NCBI RefSeq assembly: GCF_003958645.1
Contig: NZ_RXLO01000006.1
Coordinates: 248,001-312,000, forward strand
Direction: 5' to 3'
Source of the DNA: Chitinophaga rhizosphaerae
GTDB taxonomy: Bacteria > Bacteroidota > Bacteroidia > Chitinophagales > Chitinophagaceae
Length of the DNA stretch: 64,000 bases
The position numbers and the translations under genes are program-made. Position 1 is the stretch's first letter, and each line of letters starts with the position of its first letter. Under the pieces are notes generated by a model, which was given only the letters and a program-made list of their open reading frames with translations, had not been told where the DNA came from and ran no database searches. Shown in pieces: positions 18,527 through 26,876 of the stretch.

Positions 18527-19339
18527 TTACTCCCGGGCGGCCAGCAGCGAAGTGGGCGCATAGCCGAAATGCTTCTTGAAAGCGAAAGAAAAATGCGACA
18601 GGTTCTCAAACCCCACTTCATAGCAAACATCGATGGGTTTTTTCTTTTTCTCCACGAACTGGTAATGCGCCAGTTCCAGCCGCTTTTGGGTGAGCCACTT
18701 CTGCGGCGTGGTGTCGAATGTTTTTTTGAAGTCGCGCTTGAACGTAGTGAGGCTCCGGCCCGTAAGATAACCGAACTTTTCCATGGGCATGTTGAACATG
18801 AAGTTTTTCTCCATGTAATCCGCCAGGTCGATTTTCCCCGGCTCCTCAAAGCTGGCGAGCATACCGTCTATCTCCGGATCGAGGGAACGCAGGATGGTGA
18901 CAGCCTCCGTGATTTTCAGATGCGCGATGTCCTTCGGCAATTCCTTCATATCGAAGTACGGCACCAAAGACGACAGGCAGCTTTGCAGCAGCGGATGGTC
19001 CCTGAAATGGCGGATCTTCTGCTCTGCCGCGGGTTTCGGGTTCACGCCAAGCCTTTCATAAAAATCCCGCAGCCAGGGCGTGGTGAGATGCATGACTACC
19101 GTTTGATGGGGCTGCCCGTCTTTCGGATAATTGATGATCGTAGCCAGCTGGTTGCGCGGGATAAGGAAAATATCACCCTGCTGGAATGTGTACGTCCCTT
19201 CCGACTGCACGATCTTCGTTTCACCGGAAATGAACCAGATGAGCATGTGATGTTCGAACAGGATGTCTGATTTGAAGAATTTGTCCTGGTAGCAAGACAG
19301 CTTGATATCTTCCGTAATATATTTTGCCTGGTATTCCAT
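18527..19339 (-). CDS. AraC-family transcriptional regulator
   Basis: 270 residues. The N-terminal part is a beta-rich sensor (LSCYQDKFFKSDILFEHHML, YTFQQGDIFLIPRNQ). The C-terminal part contains the AraC DNA-binding domain: KFGYLTGRSLTTFKRDFKKT as the first helix-turn-helix, and PIDVCYEVGFENLSHFSFAF, the conserved second unit, followed by HFGYAPTSLL. It is the last gene of a leftward cluster, 82 bases after a short-chain dehydrogenase, and converges on the metalloprotease gene. AraC proteins next to short-chain dehydrogenases often control them; that is inference here. Effector unknown. Confidence 0.92.
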   Translation of the reverse strand: MEYQAKYITEDIKLSCYQDKFFKSDILFEHHMLIWFISGETKIVQSEGTYTFQQGDIFLIPRNQLATIINYPKDGQPHQTVVMHLTTPWLRDFYERLGVNPKPAAEQKIRHFRDHPLLQSCLSSLVPYFDMKELPKDIAHLKITEAVTILRSLDPEIDGMLASFEEPGKIDLADYMEKNFMFNMPMEKFGYLTGRSLTTFKRDFKKTFDTTPQKWLTQKRLELAHYQFVEKKKKPIDVCYEVGFENLSHFSFAFKKHFGYAPTSLLAARE

Positions 19340-19421
19340 GTGCTGATTTTTAGGTTCCGCGGCGGCCTATTGCATAAAAATACGCATAATCGGCCGCAAC
19401 CGGAACTTCGGGAATTATGAT

Positions 19422-20159
19422 TTACTTGTTCAGGGATTGCCCGCCGTCTATGAGGAAATCCGCGCCGGTGATGTATGCCGCATCGTTGCCGGCGAGGAAC
19501 CGGATGAGGTTTCCGGCTTCTTCCGGAACGCCGAGCCTTGCGAGCGGCACGCCGGCTAAGATGAAATGCTGCGTATCCGGATGGTCCAATCCCGCTTTCT
19601 CCATGATGGCCGTGCTGAAAGGCCCGGGGCTCACCGTATTTACGCGGATGCCCCGGGGCGCCAGCTCCACCGCCGCTACTTTCACCAGTGCATTGATGGC
19701 AGCTTTGCTGGCCGTGTAGATCGAAGTCTGCGGTTTGGCGGTGACGGCGGAGGAAGATGAAACCAGGATCACCGAGGCGCCGTCGCGCAGCAAGGGAATG
19801 AACCGGCTCAGGGTAAAGTACGCGCCTTTCAAATTCACGTCCATCACTTCATCGAACAGTTCTTCCGAAGCGTCTGCGATGGCAGTTAACCTGGATACGC
19901 CCGCATTCACCACCAGCACGTCTATCTGTCCATATTGCATGGCAATGCCTTGCGCGAGCGCCGTTATGTCCGTTACATTGGCCTGGTCGGCGATCATGCC
20001 CACGGCCCCCAGTTCGGACGCCGCCTTGTCTACCGCCGGCTTCCTTCTACCCGTGATGATCACCCGCGCGCCGCTTCCGGCCAGCGCTTTTGCCGCGGCA
20101 TACCCGATCCCGCTGTTGCCGCCCGTTACCAGGGCTGTTTTGTCGATTAAAGTTTGCAT
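19422..20159 (-). CDS. Short-chain dehydrogenase/reductase (classical SDR)
   Basis: 245 residues starting MQTLIDKTALVTGG; an upstream in-frame extension lacks an SDR-like sequence, so the ATG at 20159 is chosen. Classical SDR motifs are all present: TGGNSGIG (cofactor, near residue 13), NAGV (about 88), a catalytic Ser (VSSSSAVT), YTASK with catalytic Tyr and Lys (about 150), and PGPFST after the active site. The Arg-rich stretch after the second strand (ITGRRKP) suggests NADP(H). It begins 19 bases after the DUF2652 gene, so they are likely co-transcribed. The substrate is not recognisable. Confidence 0.93.
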   Translation of the reverse strand: MQTLIDKTALVTGGNSGIGYAAAKALAGSGARVIITGRRKPAVDKAASELGAVGMIADQANVTDITALAQGIAMQYGQIDVLVVNAGVSRLTAIADASEELFDEVMDVNLKGAYFTLSRFIPLLRDGASVILVSSSSAVTAKPQTSIYTASKAAINALVKVAAVELAPRGIRVNTVSPGPFSTAIMEKAGLDHPDTQHFILAGVPLARLGVPEEAGNLIRFLAGNDAAYITGADFLIDGGQSLNK

Positions 20160-20178
20160 TTGGATTCGTTTTTCGTTG

Positions 20179-20814
20179 TTAACAGAAATGCTGCGCTGCC
20201 GGCTGCAGGCATTCAAAAAGGATGTACGTGAAGCAAAGGTTCCGCAGTCCGCCGTATAGCTCGCACAGCTGGCTGGAGCGCCCGGCTATGGGGAGGTTCC
20301 CGGTCAGCGCGGGTTGCAGCGCATCCGTCACCAGCAGGTACGACCGAGCCGGCACATTGTTCTTCAGCAGGCGGTGCGCTTCCACCACCACTTCTCCGTA
20401 CAGTTTATTATACGCCCCTACCGAGAATTCCGCCATATCCCCGTAATGCGCGATGGCTTTGAGGTGCAGGTCGAGCTGCAGCCCGAACTGCGCTTCCAGC
20501 TCGCGGAGCTTGCCGTCGAACGCCGTTTTCATCGCTTCAAACTGTGCGTACAGCGCTTCCATGTCGGGGATCTCTTCCCACTTGTAGAAAAAAACGGCAT
20601 CCCCTTCAATTTCTGCGACCTCCATCCCGAGCATGTTATGTTGCAGGATAACGGCCAGCAGTTCGCAGGTGATGATTTGTCCGGCCATGAGGTCCGTACT
20701 GCGAACGAGCGTTGTAAACCCGCTCATATCGGGGATGAACACGAGGCCTTTGCGGGCTTGCGTTCCATGAATGCGATGTACGGGATTTCCTTTCGGAAGG
20801 ATGAAGGGGCGCAT
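20179..20814 (-). CDS. DUF2652 protein, distant class III nucleotidyl-cyclase homologue
   Basis: 211 residues. The pattern VFIPDMSGFTTLV early in the protein and EIEGDAVFFY later match the DUF2652 family, a relative of class III adenylate/guanylate cyclase domains. The two Asp residues (in IPDMSGFT and EGDAV) sit where class III cyclases bind two metals. The later LYGEVVVEAHRLLKN resembles the WGxxVNxAxR motif but the transition-state Asn position is not Asn, while the Arg appears kept. Cyclase activity is therefore uncertain. No membrane segment or HAMP domain is seen, so it is probably cytosolic. It lies between two short-chain dehydrogenases (35 bases after one, 19 before the other). Confidence 0.83.
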   Translation of the reverse strand: MRPFILPKGNPVHRIHGTQARKGLVFIPDMSGFTTLVRSTDLMAGQIITCELLAVILQHNMLGMEVAEIEGDAVFFYKWEEIPDMEALYAQFEAMKTAFDGKLRELEAQFGLQLDLHLKAIAHYGDMAEFSVGAYNKLYGEVVVEAHRLLKNNVPARSYLLVTDALQPALTGNLPIAGRSSQLCELYGGLRNLCFTYILFECLQPAAQHFC

Positions 20815-20849
20815 GGGAATTGATTTTAGGGGATGAAAAACCGGGTGGA

Positions 20850-21860
20850 TCAGCGGATATCGAATTCGATACCGGTCATGGATTCGGTGAGCGACCAGAG
20901 GCGCCGGGCGCTGTCCGCATCCAGCGAGGCGGGCAATACACCGTTTTGATGGAGATTGTCGGAATTGGGGTCCAGGAGCTCGGCCACATCACCGTCTTCG
21001 CAGTAAACCCCGCCGATTTCGCAGAGCAGCGGGCTCGTAGCGGCCCACACGGTGGTAGCCGCGCCCTGCGGGATGGTTTTGAGGGAAGCCAGTACTTCCG
21101 GGCGCATATTCCCCTGCTCATCTACGAAACCCATCTGCTGGAAAAGCTCCAGCGGCGCTTCACGGCCCAGTTCCGTACCGCCGATCGAGCCCGGATGCAC
21201 GGCATACGCCCGAACCCGGAAGCGGGCCGCCCGGTTGTCGAGCTCCAGCGTAAAAAGGTTGCTGGCGGTTTTCGATTGTCCGTAAGCCTGGAGGGTTTCA
21301 TACGGCCGGTGCCCGAAATTAGGATCGTCGAAATCGATGCCGCCCATCTGGTGCCCCAGCGACGAAACATTCACCACCCTCGCCCCGTTCGCCGCCTTCA
21401 GCGCGGGCCAAAGCCTTGCCGTGAGGTGGAACTGCCCGACGTAATTGGTGGCCAGTTGCGATTCGATCCCGCGTGCATCCCTGCGCAACGGCACCCACAT
21501 GATGCCGGCGTTGTTGATCAGCAGGTGCAGCGGCCTTTCCGAAGCCAGGAATTTTTCAGTGAAAGCGTCTATGGAAGCGGGGTCCATAAAATCCATGGCT
21601 TCGATTTCCACCTGCGGGATGCCTTCGAGGTTTTTACGGGCTTTCTGCACGTCGCGCGCCGGAACAATGACCGTAGCCCCGGCTGCCGCCAGCGTTCTGG
21701 TGGTTTCTACGCCGATACCGGCATTTCCGCCCGTTACGATCGCGATTTTCCCGGAAAGGTCCATACCGGCGATCACGTCTGCCGCGGTGGATTGTGCGTT
21801 GAAGCCCGAGCGGAGCGGGTGCTGCAGGGCGCCCTGGTTGTTGTACTGTTTCATGATCAT
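20850..21860 (-). CDS. Short-chain dehydrogenase/reductase, retinol-dehydrogenase-like
   Basis: 336 residues, longer than classical SDRs. After a 30-residue N-terminal extension comes the Rossmann motif VTGGNAGIG, then NNAGIM, the catalytic Ser (VNVSSLG) and YGQSK with catalytic Tyr and Lys, in the order and spacing of retinol-dehydrogenase/WW-domain-oxidoreductase-like SDRs. PARDVQKA after the second strand suggests NADP(H). It is the first gene of a leftward group (SDR, DUF2652, SDR, AraC) and faces an ABC permease across a 298-bp divergent promoter region with repeated TTTGTTC motifs. Such enzymes often act on bulky alcohols or ketones; the substrate here is unknown. Confidence 0.92.
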   Translation of the reverse strand: MIMKQYNNQGALQHPLRSGFNAQSTAADVIAGMDLSGKIAIVTGGNAGIGVETTRTLAAAGATVIVPARDVQKARKNLEGIPQVEIEAMDFMDPASIDAFTEKFLASERPLHLLINNAGIMWVPLRRDARGIESQLATNYVGQFHLTARLWPALKAANGARVVNVSSLGHQMGGIDFDDPNFGHRPYETLQAYGQSKTASNLFTLELDNRAARFRVRAYAVHPGSIGGTELGREAPLELFQQMGFVDEQGNMRPEVLASLKTIPQGAATTVWAATSPLLCEIGGVYCEDGDVAELLDPNSDNLHQNGVLPASLDADSARRLWSLTESMTGIEFDIR

Positions 21861-21909
21861 TTCGTTTTTGTTTGTTGAAACAAAAGTAGAACAGCCGCCG
21901 CCGGGTCAC

Positions 21910-22007
21910 TTTGTTCTGCGGGCCGAATTTGCTTTGTTCAAAAGTTCATGGGGTTTGTTCAGCGGGCCGGGTAGAAAATGCAGTGACGGGCGATTATATT
22001 TGTTCAG
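21910..22007. promoter_or_regulatory. Four phased TTTGTTC repeats in a divergent promoter region
   Basis: TTTGTTC occurs at 21910, 21933, 21954 and 21999. The first and third are part of a 16-base near-identical repeat (TTTGTTCtGCGGGCCG and TTTGTTCaGCGGGCCG) set 44 bases apart. Offsets of about two helical turns or multiples suggest a cooperative regulator. The fourth copy overlaps TATATTTG (21995-22002), which matches the Bacteroidota -7 box TAnnTTTG for rightward transcription. Confidence 0.4.
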
Positions 22008-22158
22008 TAAATAACAAACCGAAGGGGTTTCCTCCCGAAGGGGCTTTGCTTTTCCTGCCGCTCACCTCCCGGAAAAAAAGTTTATGGAAAATCCCCGCTC
22101 CTGCATCTTCCCTGAACCGGGAAATTCCATCGTTCAGATATCCATAAACGTTCTATCC

Positions 22159-24537
22159 ATGTTCAGACACTACCTCCAGATCACCCTCCGCAATTTCAGG
22201 CGCTTCAAAACCACGTTCATCATCAACCTGGTGGGGCTTTCCACCGGACTGGCCGTGGCGCTGCTGATCTACCTCTGGATTTCCGGGGAGTTGCGGGTAG
22301 ACGGTTTCCACGAAAACGGCAGCCGGCTGTACCAGGTAAGGGTCAACCGCGAACAGGACGGCCGCATCAACACTGTTACCGGAACCGGCGGCGGATTGGG
22401 CGATGCGCTGCGGTCCGACATGCCGGAAGTCGAATATGCCGTGACCATGACGCCGCCGGAATGGTTCAAAAAATTCAATATCGGCCGGAACAATGTAGTG
22501 ATGGGCGCGAGCGGGAATTTCGCGGGAAAGGATTACTTCCGGATATTCAGCTTCCCCCTCATCCACGGAAACGCGGCCAGCGTGCTGGCGGATAAGAATT
22601 CGGTAGCGCTGTCGAAACGCCTGGCGGAACAACTCTTCCAATCCGCCGATAACGCCATGGGGAAAACGCTGGAATGGAAATGGCTGACTTTCATGAAGAC
22701 CTGCACCGTATCGGGCGTGTATGCCGATCAGCCCGAATCGTCTACCCAGCAATTCGACTTCGTGCTCCCGCTGGATGCCTGGAAGGATTTCGTGCCGGCC
22801 ACGGCAGATTTCCGGTCGGGACCGTTCCAGACGTTCGTTGTCCTGAAGCCGGGAACCCACCTCCCGGAGTTCCAGCAAAAGATCGAAAATTTCATCGCGC
22901 AAAAAGATAAAAACACCCCCTTCCCTTCCCGGCTGTTCCTCAGCAAGTATTCGGACGGCTATCTCTACGGGAATTATGAAAACGGGGTACAATCGGGCGG
23001 AAGGATCGAATATGTCCGGCTGTTTTCCATCATCGCGGCATTCATCCTCCTGATCGCCTGCATCAATTTCATGAACCTTTCCACCGCAAAAGCCTCGCGG
23101 CGGATGAAGGAGATCGGCATCAAAAAGGCCATGGGCGCCGGCCGGCATAAACTCATCTTCCAGTTCATCGGCGAATCGCTCGTCATGAGCTTCGCGGCGC
23201 TTTTCATCGCATTATTGCTCGTGGCGCTGTTCCTCCCGCAGTTCGACCGCATCGCGGGCCGGGCCGTAGCCATTCAATTCAGCTGGCAACTGGTGCTGGC
23301 GGTTTTCGGGATCACCATGGCAGTGGGGGTTGTAGCGGGCAGCTATCCGGCATTTTACCTCTCGCGGTTCAGCGTGGCGTCGACCCTCCGCGCCAGATCC
23401 GGCGGTGGATCAGGGGAATCGTGGGTGCGGAAAGGATTGGTCGCGTTCCAGTTCACCGTCTCCATCATTTTCATCGTTGGGGCCATGGTCCTGTATCAGC
23501 AACTGCAGTTCGTGCAAAACAAACAGCCTGGTTTCGATAAGGACAATATCATGTATTTCGAGATGGAAGGACGGGTGGCCGAGCGGACAGGCGCGTTCCT
23601 CAGCGAGCTGAAAACCATTCCCGGCGTGGTGAACGCCAGCACAGTGCAGCAGAATATCATCATGCCCGCGTTCCTGCCGGGGCCGGGAGTGCGGTGGAAC
23701 GGTAAGAACGCCGACGACCGTATCCGTTTCCACAAAATGCCCGTCAATTACGACGCGCTGGAAACCCTCGGCATCCAGATGGCCCAGGGCAGAACGTTCA
23801 GCAAAAACTTCGGAACGGATTCCGCCGGTGTGATCCTCAACCAGGCCGCCATCAAAATGATGGGCATCGCGGACCCCGTCGGCAAAACGATCTACCTCGA
23901 CAATAACCCGAGAACGATCATCGGCGTCACAAAAGACTTCCATTACAACTCGATGCACGAAAAGATCCAGCCGTTCCTGTTCTCGCTGCAACCGCAGGCT
24001 ACGGCGCTGGTGATGGTACGGGTGAAGGAACATGATCAGCCTGCCACCATCAGCAGGATGAGCGAATTTTATGGTCGTTTCAATCCCGGCTATACGCTCA
24101 ATCTTAATTACCTGGATACGGCTTACCAGCAACAGTACACCCTGGAAAAGCTGGTGGCCACGCTGTCGAGGTACTTTACCGTACTGGCGATCGTCATTTC
24201 CTGCCTGGGGCTCCTGGGGCTGGCGGCGTTCAGCGTGGAGCGGCGGGTGAAGGAGATCGGTATCCGCAAAGTGCTGGGCGCCAGCAACGGGAATATTTTC
24301 TATGTGTTGTCGGCCGGTTTTACGAAGGTGGTCCTCATTTCCATCGCAGTATCCATCCCCATCAGTTATTTCCTCACGAAAAACTGGCTCAACGGGTTCG
24401 CATACCGCATTGCGCTTACGCCGCTTTACTTTCTGGGCGCGGCCATCATTGCGCTGCTGGCGGCATGGTCCACGATCGGCGTTCAGACGGCGAAAGCGGC
24501 CAGGGCCAACCCTTTGCATTGCCTGAAAGACGAGTAG
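22159..24537 (+). CDS. MacB/FtsX-type ABC transporter permease with MacB periplasmic core domains
   Basis: 792 residues from the chosen ATG (MFRHYLQITLRNFRRF), the usual opening of this Bacteroidota family; an ATG 25 codons upstream gives an unlikely extension. Layout: TM helix near residues 20-42; first MacB-like periplasmic domain to about 280; three helices of an FtsX domain (about 285-420) with the RRMKEIGIKKAMGAGRHKLI signature; a TM and second periplasmic domain; then a second FtsX domain with VKEIGIRKVLGASNGNIFYV. This duplicated form works with a separate ATPase, which is not adjacent. Such proteins are mechanotransmission or export permeases for peptides, lipids or antibiotics. A bidirectional terminator follows. 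Substrate unknown. Confidence 0.94.
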   Translation: MFRHYLQITLRNFRRFKTTFIINLVGLSTGLAVALLIYLWISGELRVDGFHENGSRLYQVRVNREQDGRINTVTGTGGGLGDALRSDMPEVEYAVTMTPPEWFKKFNIGRNNVVMGASGNFAGKDYFRIFSFPLIHGNAASVLADKNSVALSKRLAEQLFQSADNAMGKTLEWKWLTFMKTCTVSGVYADQPESSTQQFDFVLPLDAWKDFVPATADFRSGPFQTFVVLKPGTHLPEFQQKIENFIAQKDKNTPFPSRLFLSKYSDGYLYGNYENGVQSGGRIEYVRLFSIIAAFILLIACINFMNLSTAKASRRMKEIGIKKAMGAGRHKLIFQFIGESLVMSFAALFIALLLVALFLPQFDRIAGRAVAIQFSWQLVLAVFGITMAVGVVAGSYPAFYLSRFSVASTLRARSGGGSGESWVRKGLVAFQFTVSIIFIVGAMVLYQQLQFVQNKQPGFDKDNIMYFEMEGRVAERTGAFLSELKTIPGVVNASTVQQNIIMPAFLPGPGVRWNGKNADDRIRFHKMPVNYDALETLGIQMAQGRTFSKNFGTDSAGVILNQAAIKMMGIADPVGKTIYLDNNPRTIIGVTKDFHYNSMHEKIQPFLFSLQPQATALVMVRVKEHDQPATISRMSEFYGRFNPGYTLNLNYLDTAYQQQYTLEKLVATLSRYFTVLAIVISCLGLLGLAAFSVERRVKEIGIRKVLGASNGNIFYVLSAGFTKVVLISIAVSIPISYFLTKNWLNGFAYRIALTPLYFLGAAIIALLAAWSTIGVQTAKAARANPLHCLKDE

Positions 24538-24571
24538 GCGTTCCATTTTTTAACACAACTGCCCCATACAA

Positions 24572-24598
24572 AAAGCCCGCTCGAACTGAGCGGGCTTT
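24572..24598. terminator. Bidirectional intrinsic terminator between convergent genes
   Basis: An 11-bp perfect stem (24572-24582 with 24588-24598) around a 5-base loop has an A-run on the left and a T-run on the right. It can serve both the permease gene and the convergent GldFG-like gene. Confidence 0.85.
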
Positions 24599-24615
24599 GC
24601 TTCCTTTTCGATAAA

Positions 24616-24642
24616 CAGCTGCAAGCATACGGCCTGCAGCTG
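24616..24642. terminator. Second stem-loop, 8-bp perfect arms
   Basis: CAGCTGCA (24616-24623) pairs with TGCAGCTG (24635-24642) over an 11-base loop, followed by CGTGTTTTA on the plus strand. It sits just past the end of the GldFG-like gene and may be part of its 3' end. Confidence 0.4.
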
Positions 24643-24665
24643 CGTGTTTTATATCCACTGCAATA

Positions 24666-26876
24666 CTACCTCCGCTTCCTGTACAGCAGCAAGAACGCCG
24701 CGAATACCAGGAGCGATCCGGGGATGAGGCCAAAGAAAACTATTCTCATGGTGATGATACCTTTATCTGTGGTATCGATCGCGTCTTTCGACCGGATGGC
24801 GCCGGTGTTGACGGGGAAATCGCCGTAGGTGAACCAGCGGAACATTTCGGTTACGAGCGGCTGGTTCCACACCATGGGTTTGCGGCGCCCCAGTTCGCCG
24901 GAGCTCATGAAATCCGCGTCGCCCGTTACGATGATGCGCTGGGCTTTTCCGTTCACCGTTCTTTGGGCGGCTACGGCCAGCGCTTCGTTGTTTTTCGCTT
25001 TCAGCAGTGGAATGGTACGGAAACCCGTTGCGGAACCGAACCGCAGCGGCAAGGTGCCCGCCATGGATACGATGCCACCGCTCGCCTGAAAACCTCCCAA
25101 CTGCGGCGCTATGGCGCCTGCGCTGTCTGCAAACCGCGCCAGCAAGAAATCAGGGGCATAGTCGCGGCTTTCTTCCAGTACGGCGGAATCGCCGGGGTGC
25201 ACATCGAGCTGCCGCAACAGGGGCCTGAGCACTTCCCGGGAACCGGGCTCCGCGATCACGAGGAGGTTCCGGCCGCTGGCCAGGTAGGCGTCCAGCTTCC
25301 GCTGCACTTCGGGTGCAAACGCGCTTTGGGGATCGGCGACCACCAGCACATCCGTGGTAGCGGCGATATCCTGCTTCGTGAGGTCTACCGTATCCACGTT
25401 GAAGCCCTGGTTCACGAGCGCGCCACGGAACGTAAGCTCATTCACGAAGGTGCGGAACGCCCCGTCGCCGGCTTTGGTGATGCTGCGCTCGCCATTGCCG
25501 CGAAGGAACGTGACCACGGGGATCTCTTCCGGCGTCACCAGGCGCTTCAGCGCAGCGGTGAATTCCTGCTCGCCGGGGTAAATGCGGAGATCGTTGTAGA
25601 AGCGGAGGAAGGTTTGTTTGTCGCCGTATTGCAGCGACCGCACAAGGCGGTTTTCTTCGGATTTCAAATCCACCACCTTCTTCACATCTTCCGGCTTCAT
25701 CACTTTTTTATAATCCAGGTCCTGGATATCGGCCACTTTTTTGGCGATGGCGGCATCGCTTTCGCCGGGGTAGTTTTTATACAGTCCTTCGTTGTTGGAG
25801 AAATCGTAATAATACACGTACTCCATTTGCATATCGGGCATGAACCGGCGGTAAGGCGTGAGGATACGTTCGTCTTCGCTTTTCTTTTCCGGTGCGCCGA
25901 GGTAATAATTCTGATCGAGGATGTTGACGTAGGTGGTGATCTTCAGCGGATGTTCCATCTGCGCGATCAGTTCACGGCTTTGCGGCCCGAGGGTGTGGTT
26001 TTTGGTGGCCGTCATGTCCAGATACCCCGTCAACGCCGGCAGGCTGCTGAGATAGCCGGTTACAAAGCAAATGCACACCAGCCCGAGGTACCTCGCGGCG
26101 CGGGCCATGGCAGGCCTTGCCTCCCGCTGGTCTTGCAGCCGCATGCCCGTGATGGCCAGGAAGAACCCGATGACGATGCAGAAATACACGATGTCCTGCG
26201 TGCTGATCAACCCGAAAATGAATTTTTCCGTTCTCCCCGCGATCGACATAAAATACGTGATATGCCTTACGGTATCGTTGCCCTGGAAAAGCCCGCCGAC
26301 GAAGTTAAGCCCAGCCAGCACCGCCAGGGTACTGATGGCCGCCACCACCTGGTAGGTTGTGAGCGACGACATGAACAGCCCGATGGCGGAATAGGCGCAG
26401 ATCAGCAGGTACAGGCCGATGGCGCCGGACACGAGCAAAGACCAGTCGATATTCGTGATGAAAAACGATCCGGCCACGGCGTAAGCGCAGATGATAAGCA
26501 GCAACAGGGCGCCGTATCCCATCATCGCCATATATTTCCCGAGCACGATGTCTTTCACTTTAATGGGCGACGACAGCAGCAGCTTGATGGAACCGCTGTG
26601 CATCTCCCGGCTGATGAGCCCCATCGTGAGCAGCGGGATGTAGAAGTACAGCGTGCCTTTCACGCCGGGATAAAACCCTTCCTGAAGGCCGGAGAATACC
26701 ATGGAGGTGACGTCGTTGAAATGGTTGCCCATCCGTTGCGCCCTTCCGATCATTTGCAGGTAATAAATGAAATTGACCCCGATCTGGATGGGAAAAACGA
26801 TCAGGATGAGCCAGGCCACCGGCGAATGGAACAGGAGGCTCAGCTCCTGGCGGGCTATTCTGGTTATGACTTTCAT
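24666..26876 (-). CDS. Fused ABC-2 permease and GldG-like extracytoplasmic protein
   Basis: 736 residues that combine two gliding-motility ABC components. Residues 1-250 are an ABC-2/GldF-type permease with six hydrophobic segments (MGLISREMHSGSIKLLLSSP is the conserved loop). A seventh segment (about 262-283) leads into a large periplasmic region with GldG hallmarks (LGPQSRELIAQMEHPLKITT, VTFLRGNGERS), a TM near the C-terminus (MRIVFFGLIPGSLLVFAAFL) and the basic end YRKRR. GldF and GldG are separate proteins in Flavobacterium. The start overlaps the ATPase stop by 4 bases, so the two form one transporter. It lies downstream of SusC/SusD. Role in gliding, secretion or envelope assembly is not determinable. 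Confidence 0.9.
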   Translation of the reverse strand: MKVITRIARQELSLLFHSPVAWLILIVFPIQIGVNFIYYLQMIGRAQRMGNHFNDVTSMVFSGLQEGFYPGVKGTLYFYIPLLTMGLISREMHSGSIKLLLSSPIKVKDIVLGKYMAMMGYGALLLLIICAYAVAGSFFITNIDWSLLVSGAIGLYLLICAYSAIGLFMSSLTTYQVVAAISTLAVLAGLNFVGGLFQGNDTVRHITYFMSIAGRTEKFIFGLISTQDIVYFCIVIGFFLAITGMRLQDQREARPAMARAARYLGLVCICFVTGYLSSLPALTGYLDMTATKNHTLGPQSRELIAQMEHPLKITTYVNILDQNYYLGAPEKKSEDERILTPYRRFMPDMQMEYVYYYDFSNNEGLYKNYPGESDAAIAKKVADIQDLDYKKVMKPEDVKKVVDLKSEENRLVRSLQYGDKQTFLRFYNDLRIYPGEQEFTAALKRLVTPEEIPVVTFLRGNGERSITKAGDGAFRTFVNELTFRGALVNQGFNVDTVDLTKQDIAATTDVLVVADPQSAFAPEVQRKLDAYLASGRNLLVIAEPGSREVLRPLLRQLDVHPGDSAVLEESRDYAPDFLLARFADSAGAIAPQLGGFQASGGIVSMAGTLPLRFGSATGFRTIPLLKAKNNEALAVAAQRTVNGKAQRIIVTGDADFMSSGELGRRKPMVWNQPLVTEMFRWFTYGDFPVNTGAIRSKDAIDTTDKGIITMRIVFFGLIPGSLLVFAAFLLLYRKRR

